From IMG/VR virus record IMGVR_UViG_3300036398_002478, positions 1-43,018 of that record: a stretch of 43,018 nt of DNA; one strand, written 5' to 3'. How positions within the stretch are numbered: position 1 is the stretch's first letter; each line of letters starts with the position of its first letter. Below are positions 22,023 to 28,361 of this stretch, one piece after another. The notes beneath the pieces were generated by a model that searched no databases, was not told the DNA's origin, and saw only the letters and a program-made list of their open reading frames with translations. The stretch is from a virus. A program made the translations under genes and the position numbers.

Positions 22023-22295
22023 TCACGCCGACCGCTTCCCCAGCTCCCGCGCCCACCGGTGATGCTCACCCGTCGGCTCGCCCAGTGGCGGCGCACCCTT
22101 TAACGCAAGTTCCACCTGCAGGTTGGCCGCCTTGCGCTGCAGCTCAATGATCAGGTGCTGCTGCTGGTACCAGGCCTGGATCAGCTCATCGCAGCGCTCC
22201 GCCAGCTGGTCCCGGCTCATGTGTGCAGCGGCGCGGCGGTCGCGTTCCATCTCGAAACAGCTCGACAGGCTGAGGGTGAGATCGAGGCCGAGCAT
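22023..22295 (-). CDS. nblA: NblA-like phycobilisome degradation protein
   Basis: 90 aa, ATG at 22295. Residues 4-18 carry LDLTLSLSSCFEMER and, exactly 12 residues after the Phe, HMSRDQLAERCDELIQ, followed by a long helix (AWYQQQHLIIELQRKAANLQ). Canonical NblA has LSLEQQF and, with the same spacing, MSxDQ then a long helix. NblA adaptors bind phycobiliproteins and deliver them to the Clp protease; some cyanophages carry the gene and use it to dismantle the host antenna. Its start shares CATG with a divergent small gene. Assignment rests on pattern match by eye. Confidence 0.72.
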   Translation of the reverse strand: MLGLDLTLSLSSCFEMERDRRAAAHMSRDQLAERCDELIQAWYQQQHLIIELQRKAANLQVELALKGAPPLGEPTGEHHRWARELGKRSA

Positions 22296-22485
22296 GTCCG
22301 CGCAGCAGTTGGCTCAGTCTGAGCAGTGCGAACCCCCGCCCTACATCACCGTGGAGCGTGACGCCCGTGGTGGTGCCTGCTGGGTGGTGGTGGGCCTGGG
22401 CACTGAGGTCCGCTGCTACTGCGGCCATCGGGCGGTGGCGATGCTGGAGATGATGTGCGCCAGCCGGGGGATCCCGACGCCCTAG
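22294..22485 (+). CDS. Hypothetical small protein, 63 aa
   Basis: ATG at 22294 inside the CATG shared with the nblA start. Sequence includes PPPYITVERDARGGACWVVV, GTEVRCYCGHRAVAML and ends in a short helix with MMCASRG. The strand pattern and conserved-looking Cys suggest a small folded domain. The only rightward gene between the sigma factor and the end of the window; stop 4 bases before the convergent phosphoesterase stop. Confidence 0.5.
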   Translation: MSAQQLAQSEQCEPPPYITVERDARGGACWVVVGLGTEVRCYCGHRAVAMLEMMCASRGIPTP

Positions 22486-22489
22486 GCGG

Positions 22490-23641
22490 TCACTCGGTGA
22501 AGATCGGGAACGATCCGGCAAAGCCCTTGTCGCTGTGCAGGAATCGCATCCCCTGCTGCGGGCGCTCGATCCGGTAGCCGCTTTGCAGGCCGTAGGGTGC
22601 GCATCCTGGCAGGCTGCCGTTGCTGGTGGCCCTGGACCCAAACCCCAGCGTGTGGAAGTGGCCGTGGAAGGTGTGATCGGCCGGCACCGACTGATCCAGG
22701 TTCTTGGCGTGTTTGTCCACGTTCCACAATGGCCCCGCCGCACCGCCGTTGTAGCGGACCGAATCGCCATGGAAGAATCGCAACCGCTTGCCGTACACGT
22801 CCAGGTAGAGGCAGTCAGCATCAGCGATGAACCACTCCAGCCGCGGCTCATCCCGGTAGTGCCGGCGCATTGAGCAATACGCCAGATGCTCGTAGCTGTT
22901 CTCGGTGGCGTTGCTCTGCTGCTTCTTCGTGTTCCGGCCGTGGTTGCCCACGTTGCAGGGGATCAGGATCCTCTCCAGGTCGGAATGCTGCAGCAGGTAG
23001 TCCAGTCCCCGCACGATCGCCCGCTCGCACCTGACGATCTGCTGCGTGGTGGTGAGCGTCTGATTCTGCACCGCATCACCGTGTAGCTCCCCTTCGATCA
23101 GATCGCCGCCCAGCCAGATCACCGCCTCGCGGATCGTTGCTGTGCTCCGCTGCCCGTTGATCACCTTCAGCGCATTGCGGAACACGGCATCTAACCGGTC
23201 GTCGAATATCTCGGGGTTGAACTCATTGAGCCCGTTGACGGATGACGGTTTGACGATCTGCCCGCAGTGCAGATCAGACAGCAGCAGGATTGGCACCGCC
23301 TCATCTTTCTGCGGATCCTCTGGCGGGGTGATGACGCCCTGATCGAAAATGTCCTTGATCTCAAGCGCCACCGTCAGCGCATCCTGCACCGCCTCCAATT
23401 TGGCCAGGGCGCGCTCTGCGCTGGCCTTGGCATCCCGTGTCTCTGCCCGCAGCCGGCGCGCCTCCAGCTGCAGCGCCAGCACATCATCAGCTGTATCGCT
23501 GCGCTTGCCGTTGGGGCAGCACCCCGGCTTGCATAAAGGCCGCCGCTGGCCCGACTGTTCAACCCACTCAACAGACGATTCAGGAATCCAAGCCCTGCAA
23601 ACTTTCGACCGGCGACACTGATACGGGCGTTCGGTCGTCAT
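22490..23641 (-). CDS. Calcineurin-like metallophosphoesterase
   Basis: 383 aa, ATG at 23641. N-terminal Cys-rich segment (CRRSKVCRAWI...CKPGCCPNG) and coiled coil, then the phosphoesterase core: LLLSDLHCG (about 119-127), WLGGDLIEGE (about 176-185), CNVGNHGRN (about 230-238), FFHGDS and FHGHFHTLG (about 324-332). These are the five metal-binding blocks of the superfamily. Phage members are found near nucleic-acid genes, with unclear substrates (nucleic acid ends, nucleotides). Follows the HNH gene by 15 bases at the end of the leftward late operon. Confidence 0.85.
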   Translation of the reverse strand: MTTERPYQCRRSKVCRAWIPESSVEWVEQSGQRRPLCKPGCCPNGKRSDTADDVLALQLEARRLRAETRDAKASAERALAKLEAVQDALTVALEIKDIFDQGVITPPEDPQKDEAVPILLLSDLHCGQIVKPSSVNGLNEFNPEIFDDRLDAVFRNALKVINGQRSTATIREAVIWLGGDLIEGELHGDAVQNQTLTTTQQIVRCERAIVRGLDYLLQHSDLERILIPCNVGNHGRNTKKQQSNATENSYEHLAYCSMRRHYRDEPRLEWFIADADCLYLDVYGKRLRFFHGDSVRYNGGAAGPLWNVDKHAKNLDQSVPADHTFHGHFHTLGFGSRATSNGSLPGCAPYGLQSGYRIERPQQGMRFLHSDKGFAGSFPIFTE

Positions 23642-23656
23642 CGCTTTAGGGGGTAA

Positions 23657-24001
23657 TCACGACGGGGACACTTGAGGCTTACCCTCAGTGTGCGGACTAC
23701 TACCAATCCACCCATCAATTCGCGCTGCACGATGTACGCAGTGCCAGGCTTGGGCCTCAAACCACTCCCGCCAGTCCGTCGAGGATTTCGCCCCGTTGCA
23801 GCGGCGGCATGCCGGCACCAGGTTTTCGGCCACCGTCAGCCCGCCACGGGAGCGCGGCAGCACGTGGTCGAGGGTGTCCGCCGGGTCGGTGCAGTACGCG
23901 CACTGGTGGTTCCACTCGGCGAAGATCCGCCGGCGGAAGCGGGCCTTGGTGATTTTCTTGGGCTGGAGTTGGGTTTCGTCGATCAGGTGATCGAAGGGCA
24001 T
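23657..24001 (-). CDS. HNH endonuclease
   Basis: 114 aa, ATG at 24001 sharing one base with the previous stop (TGATG). Core: NHQCAYCTDPADTLDHVLPR and LVPACRRCNGAKSS with the H-N-H residues (DH, N of AENLVPAC, N of RRCN) and two CxxC zinc knuckles. Phage HNH enzymes often sit near terminase; here it lies between lysis and phosphoesterase genes, so packaging nicking or a homing-type role are both open. Confidence 0.85.
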   Translation of the reverse strand: MPFDHLIDETQLQPKKITKARFRRRIFAEWNHQCAYCTDPADTLDHVLPRSRGGLTVAENLVPACRRCNGAKSSTDWREWFEAQAWHCVHRAARIDGWIGSSPHTEGKPQVSPS

Positions 24002-25275
24002 CAGCCCGCCGCCTCTTGCATCACTGACACCCAGATGCGGCCCAGGCCCAGCAGAGGCAACACGCGATCCCTGAGATCCACATTGTGCAGGCGAATGCAG
24101 CCCAAGGTGGAATGCAGCGCTTGCCGTGGTGCCCATGCCCCTGGCCAGCCGCAGGCCGTGCCGCCGCCGTGAATCATGATTCCGTCCCTGCCATAGCGGC
24201 TGCCGGGCCCCTCCTGCCCTTCCTGGCCCAGCAGGTCGAATGAATACCAGCCATAGGCGCGGCGATCAGCGCTAAACGTTGCGGATGGGTCCTGCTCATA
24301 GTCGCGGTAGACCTGGCCCACCAGGTACAGCCCTGGAGGTGTATCGCTGTTGGTTACCGTCCATTCCGATTCGCCCCGCTGGCCCCGGCACAGACACGGC
24401 ACAGACCAGAGGCGCCTGCCGTCATGCGTGTAAGCCGTGAGTGTTTCAGCTCGATCATCGGCAACGAAATGGTGATCGCCAGGCTTAAGCGGCGGCGCCT
24501 TCTTCGGCCCGACCATGCCAGCGGGAATCGTGATGCCCTGCTGCGGCTCTGCTGCCGGCGCCGTGGCGGCGGACAACTGCTTCGACTGCACCAGCCCCCA
24601 CACGCGCTGCGCCTCGGCCTGGCGGCGGTTCAGGTGCGGCACGCCAGGGCGGAAATAGTGCTCGCTGAAGTAGGCCGCCGCACGGCTTGGATCCATCCCC
24701 GCAGGTCGATCCTCGAACACCCGCGTCCACCCGATCAGCGAGCCCTGCGATGGATCGTGCAGGCCGGCGTACTCCTCCGCGAAATACTGCTGCTGCCAGC
24801 TGTTGCTGTTCGGATCGAGACCCTTAGCGACGGCCGCAGGCCGCGCCTTGTCGTAGGCGGTTCGCCGCACTCCGGTGTACTGCATGGCCCCCCGGCCGGC
24901 GCCGCTGCCTGCTTCCACCACGTCGAGCTTGTCGAGCAGGGGGCGGCCAGTCTCAACGATGATGCAGCCGATGAAACCGCACGCCTCAGCTACGGTCAGC
25001 GGGCTGATCTTGTTTCGGCTGAGGCGCGAAACCTCAGGCCCCGTCAGGAATGCCAGCCATGACTGAAGATTGGCCAGCTCGCTTGAGGCCCCCGGAGCCG
25101 GAGCCGCTGCCGGTGCTGCGGGGCTGCCCTGTGCCCGCCAGAGGTCGGTGAACTCCTGCCGCTGCTCAGTGGTGGCCCGTTCCCACGCGGCTTCCCACGC
25201 GGCCAGCTGGTGCGGAGTCATCGTGCCGGCACGGGCGACGTGTTCGGCGGCGGCGCGGAAGGTGGCGAAGGTCAT
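24001..25275 (-). CDS. Cell-wall enzyme with lysozyme-like and L,D-transpeptidase (YkuD) domains
   Basis: 424 aa, ATG at 25275. A helical N-terminus and Ala/Pro linker (to about residue 65), a lysozyme/glycosyl-hydrolase-like domain (about 70-230: SPLTVAEACGFIGCIIVETG, GAGRGAMQYTGVRRTAYDKA), a Pro/Ala linker, and a C-terminal YkuD domain with HGGG (near 366) and HSTLGCIRLHN (near 384-394), the Ser-x-Gly-Cys-Ile-Arg active-site signature. Position directly after two holin-like genes makes it the endolysin. The YkuD half normally forms rather than cuts cross-links, or may have been recruited for binding or cleaving peptide stems. Confidence 0.75.
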   Translation of the reverse strand: MTFATFRAAAEHVARAGTMTPHQLAAWEAAWERATTEQRQEFTDLWRAQGSPAAPAAAPAPGASSELANLQSWLAFLTGPEVSRLSRNKISPLTVAEACGFIGCIIVETGRPLLDKLDVVEAGSGAGRGAMQYTGVRRTAYDKARPAAVAKGLDPNSNSWQQQYFAEEYAGLHDPSQGSLIGWTRVFEDRPAGMDPSRAAAYFSEHYFRPGVPHLNRRQAEAQRVWGLVQSKQLSAATAPAAEPQQGITIPAGMVGPKKAPPLKPGDHHFVADDRAETLTAYTHDGRRLWSVPCLCRGQRGESEWTVTNSDTPPGLYLVGQVYRDYEQDPSATFSADRRAYGWYSFDLLGQEGQEGPGSRYGRDGIMIHGGGTACGWPGAWAPRQALHSTLGCIRLHNVDLRDRVLPLLGLGRIWVSVMQEAAG

Positions 25276-25424
25276 CGGAGATCGGGCAGGCGGTCGCCAG
25301 TGGCGTGATCAGCGCGGCGGTAGAGCCGGCGCCAGGTGGGCTTGACGACCAGCTCTGCAAAGCCGGTGGTGAGGGTCCACACCACCAGTCCCAGCAGCAG
25401 GTCAGCGTTCGGGTGCAGCGTCAT
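25272..25424 (-). CDS. Small membrane protein, holin-like, 50 aa
   Basis: ATG at 25424, stop overlapping the lysin ATG (ATGA). One hydrophobic span (ADLLLGLVVWTLTTGFAELV) then a basic tail (KPTWRRLYRR). Size, topology and position directly upstream of the lysin fit a holin or antiholin. Confidence 0.55.
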   Translation of the reverse strand: MTLHPNADLLLGLVVWTLTTGFAELVVKPTWRRLYRRADHATGDRLPDLR

Positions 25425-25687
25425 GCGTCGGGGTCGGTGGGTCGGCTGGATTCGCGGCGGTGGAGAGCCGGGTTCTTGGTCCAGTACCCGACCACCCCGC
25501 CCGCAGCCGCGCCCAGGGCCAGGTCAGAGGCGCGGGTGATCATGCTGTGGCCGGTCATCCAGCAGCTGTCCAGATCCTTGCCAGCCACACGGCAATCGAT
25601 GATGTAGCCGACGCCGCCGACGATCGCCAGGCCGGCTGTCACGGCTCCCAGCCACGCGGGTGCTTGGCGGGTCATGTCGGGTTTCAT
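25421..25687 (-). CDS. Putative holin, two membrane spans, 88 aa
   Basis: ATG at 25687 (ATGA with previous gene). Two hydrophobic segments: AWLGAVTAGLAIVGGVGYII and SDLALGAAAGGVVGYW, joined by a loop with two Cys, and a charged C-terminus. A typical class II holin outline, coupled to the next small membrane gene. Confidence 0.6.
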   Translation of the reverse strand: MKPDMTRQAPAWLGAVTAGLAIVGGVGYIIDCRVAGKDLDSCWMTGHSMITRASDLALGAAAGGVVGYWTKNPALHRRESSRPTDPDA

Positions 25688-25950
25688 CGGTTCAGCTCCA
25701 GCCGGATCGTGCGCCGGTCTAGATCGGTGACCTGCTTCTCCAGCTCCTGGAACCTCAGCCCGAACTGGTTCTGATTGCTCAGGATCTGCGTGATCTGCGT
25801 CTCCAGCTGCTGCAGCCGGTTTGGCAGGCTCACCACCAGCCAGCCCATACCCCCGGCGGTGGCCAGGATTGCCGCGGCCATCAGCGACGCCGCGGTCGCT
25901 TCGAGCACTTGGATCTTCGAGAACCTGCGGCGGTCAGGTGGCGGCGTCAC
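25684..25950 (-). CDS. Membrane protein with coiled coil, lysis accessory, 88 aa
   Basis: GTG at 25950 chosen as the first start after the tail gene stop at 25989. Basic N-terminus, one span (ATAASLMAAAILATAGGMGW), then a coiled coil (LPNRLQQLETQITQILSNQN...LEKQVTDLDRRTIRLEL). This single-span plus periplasmic coil layout is that of i-spanin-like or holin-regulator proteins. Exact role not provable here. Confidence 0.55.
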   Translation of the reverse strand: MTPPPDRRRFSKIQVLEATAASLMAAAILATAGGMGWLVVSLPNRLQQLETQITQILSNQNQFGLRFQELEKQVTDLDRRTIRLELNR

Positions 25951-25988
25951 GGCCTTGGCGCTGTATCCCTCAGTCTGCGGACCTCGCC

Positions 25989-26360
25989 CTAGATCACCTG
26001 CAGTAGCTGCACCGATCCGTTGAACAGCAGGCCGCTCAGGTGTTCCTCTTCCGTCTGCGCCGCATAGACCCAAGTGGTGCCCAGTGGCACGATGTTGGCG
26101 GGGTTGCTGTGGCCGTTCCAGATCGCGTTCGGCAGCATGAACGACCGGGCGCCGCCGTCCTGGTCCCGGTAGTGGTCGCGCAGGGTCTGCGCTTCGGCCT
26201 CGCTGAGATACTCGTAGCCCAACTCCAGCTGGATGCCGTAGCGGGTGGTGCCATGGCAGAACCGCACCGACCCACCACCAAACCCGCGCTCGGTGGTGAT
26301 AGGGAACAGCCCGAACCCGTACCGGCGAGTGGAGGGAATGATCGCCGGGAAAGCAGCCAT
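25989..26360 (-). CDS. Tail protein, 123 aa
   Basis: ATG at 26360 (TGATG). Begins MAAFPAIIPSTRRYGFGLFP and contains YEYLSEAEAQTLRDHYRDQD and TTWVYAAQTEEEH. The same order (FPAxIPSxR, a YxxLSExxxxxLxxHY motif, W-x-Y) appears at the start of the 521-aa protein at 26796-28361, so the two are paralogues. Such modules are found in distal tail proteins of siphophages. Confidence 0.6.
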   Translation of the reverse strand: MAAFPAIIPSTRRYGFGLFPITTERGFGGGSVRFCHGTTRYGIQLELGYEYLSEAEAQTLRDHYRDQDGGARSFMLPNAIWNGHSNPANIVPLGTTWVYAAQTEEEHLSGLLFNGSVQLLQVI

Positions 26361-26776
26361 CAGTTCTGCAGGGTGATCACGCTGCTGCCGACGCTGAAGG
26401 TGGTGTTGCTGGTGGTGACGTTCCCGCCGAAGTCGTTGTAGAACACCAGCAGGTCATTGGCCGCGGTCCCGGTGGACTTGTAGACCACGGCGCCGGCAGC
26501 GGTGATCGTGGAGCTGGTCCAGGATTCGGCGGCGAACGTCAGCGTGGTGCGGTCGTTCGCGTTGTCGCGGGCCACGGTGCAGGTCACGGTCTTGCCGCCT
26601 GCGGTGTATCCGCCCGATGCCGCCACCTCGTTGGTCACGTCGGCCCGGTCGGCGTGCGTGTCCTTGTTCGGGGTGTAGCTGCTGGTCACCAGCAGCATCT
26701 TGAACGTGTCGGTGTCCAGGTCGATATTGGCCCTGGCCAGATCCTCGTGGAAGGAGTTGTAGATCAGGCTGGCCAT
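26360..26776 (-). CDS. Virion protein, beta-rich, 138 aa
   Basis: ATG at 26776. Begins MASLIYNSFHEDLARANIDL with DTDTFKMLLVTSSYTPNKDT following, then Thr/Ser-rich strands (TAGGKTVTCTVARDNANDRT) and LLVFYNDFGGNVTTSNTTFS. The opening motif is common in phage structural proteins of unknown exact role. Adhesion or baseplate accessory is likely from its neighbours. Confidence 0.6.
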   Translation of the reverse strand: MASLIYNSFHEDLARANIDLDTDTFKMLLVTSSYTPNKDTHADRADVTNEVAASGGYTAGGKTVTCTVARDNANDRTTLTFAAESWTSSTITAAGAVVYKSTGTAANDLLVFYNDFGGNVTTSNTTFSVGSSVITLQN

Positions 26777-26795
26777 GGTGGTCTGGGGTTTGGGG

Positions 26796-28361
26796 TCAGG
26801 CTATCCAGCGGACAATGACTAGGCCGGAGCCGCCGGAGCCGCCTTGGTTATTTGAGCTGGCTCCGCCCCCAGCGCCGCCGCCGCCGCCGCCGGTGTTTGC
26901 AGCTCCATTGGAGGCGTTGCCGGTTCTGTTTCCGTTGCCGCCGCCGCCAGTGCCACCTGACCCGCTGGTGCCTGAATTGCTAGAGCCGCCACCTCCTCCG
27001 CCAACGCTTGACGGGGCTCCAAGTGCTACTGCAGCGTCAAATCCAAGGCTGGCCAGTGTTGCGCCATTTCCGCCATTTCCGCCCGCGGAGGATGATGCGT
27101 TTTGGCCTGCGGCGCTCTTGCCACCGCCGCCACCGCCCGCTCTTACGGTAGCGGTAGTGCTATCAAAGGAATCTCCGCCGGCATTGCCTTCGCCGCTAAC
27201 GCCAGTGCCTGGCGCCTGAGAACTGGCAGTAGTAGCACCACCAGCGCCGCCGCCGCTGCCGCCATTTCCGCCTCCGTTATTGGAGTTTGCGCCAAGTCCT
27301 CCAAATCCACCTCCGCTTACTTGCTCTGATCCGAAGCTCGAAGATCCGCCTTGTTGAGCTGCGGTAGGCAGTCCCCCGGCCGTGTTTCCGGCGCCACCAG
27401 CTCCGACCGTGACTGTCACATTTGCAGAGACAGATACGTTTTCAACAACTTTCACCCCACCAGCGCCGCCGCCGCCGCCGCGCCATGCGCCGCCGCCGCC
27501 GCCGCCGCCGACCAACAACACATCAACCGTGCTGGGGCTGCCTGCGGCAGTCCAGTCCCATGTGCCACTGGAGAGGAAGACTTCGTATTGGGCGGTCGGC
27601 TCTGCTTCGGCCTCCGCTGCTCCCGCCACCAGCCCAAGCGTGATCGTCTCATCAATCCCCAGCGCGCTGGCCACCGAGCCGACGCCGCCCACCAGGGAGA
27701 GGGTGATGGATTCGGTGATCCCGCTCAGGTCAACATCGCCGATCGCCGCTCCGGCCTCCAGCCCCAGCGTGATCGTCTCGCTAATCCCCTGAATGCCTCC
27801 TGAGGCGCCACCAGCTGCCAGCGACAGGGTGATGCTCTCACTGATCCCCGCAATGGTAGTGGCCGTGCTGGCGCCGCCTGCCACTAGTCCCAGCGTGATC
27901 GTCTCATCAACGCCTGCCGCAAACACCGCCGCCCCGCCAGCCACCAGCCCCAGCTCAATCCGCAGCCGGGCACCCGCCACGCTGGTCGATGCCGGCGGGA
28001 CGGTTTCGATCGTCAGGGTGACGTTGTGGCCACCACAGGGGAGATCCTCAACCTGGCCAGGGCCGCTGTAGATCCATCGGTAGCCGGCCGGCACGTAGTC
28101 GGTGATGTCGCTGCCGCTGAAAGCCTCCACCGGCAAGGTGAAGGCCTCGTAGCTGCCCTGGCGGCTGGCGTAGTGGTTCCAGATCTGCAGCATCTGGGAT
28201 TCGCTCAGCCCGATGTATGACAGCCGCAGCTGGGCCGCAATGAACACGTTGGAATGTCGCACCCGGCCCTGAGCGCCTGAGTACCCCGAGAACGCCGTGG
28301 CGGGATACTCGCCAGGGGTGAAGACGCGGGAGCTGGGGATCAGGGCGGGGAAGGTGGTCAC
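26796..28361 (-). CDS. Tail adhesin with internal repeats and glycine-rich domain, 521 aa
   Basis: ATG at 28361 in the stop of the tail-tip gene. Residues 1-120: tail-attachment module paralogous to the 123-aa protein. About 125-275: six degenerate repeats built on (E/D)xITLxLxAGxA (DETITLGLVAGGA, SESITLSLAAGGA, SETITLGLEAGAA and so on). Then a short beta segment (FLSSGTWDWTAAG) and about 220 residues of glycine-rich sequence with Gly runs. Gly-rich tail ends form polyglycine-helix bundles in phage adhesins (T4 gp38 type) and carry receptor specificity. Likely the host-recognition protein. Confidence 0.7.
   Translation of the reverse strand: MTTFPALIPSSRVFTPGEYPATAFSGYSGAQGRVRHSNVFIAAQLRLSYIGLSESQMLQIWNHYASRQGSYEAFTLPVEAFSGSDITDYVPAGYRWIYSGPGQVEDLPCGGHNVTLTIETVPPASTSVAGARLRIELGLVAGGAAVFAAGVDETITLGLVAGGASTATTIAGISESITLSLAAGGASGGIQGISETITLGLEAGAAIGDVDLSGITESITLSLVGGVGSVASALGIDETITLGLVAGAAEAEAEPTAQYEVFLSSGTWDWTAAGSPSTVDVLLVGGGGGGGAWRGGGGGAGGVKVVENVSVSANVTVTVGAGGAGNTAGGLPTAAQQGGSSSFGSEQVSGGGFGGLGANSNNGGGNGGSGGGAGGATTASSQAPGTGVSGEGNAGGDSFDSTTATVRAGGGGGGKSAAGQNASSSAGGNGGNGATLASLGFDAAVALGAPSSVGGGGGGSSNSGTSGSGGTGGGGNGNRTGNASNGAANTGGGGGGAGGGASSNNQGGSGGSGLVIVRWIA

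Noticed and set aside
26870-27520. GCC/CCG simple-repeat tracts
   Set aside because: They encode the glycine runs of the adhesin on the minus strand; not a separate microsatellite feature.
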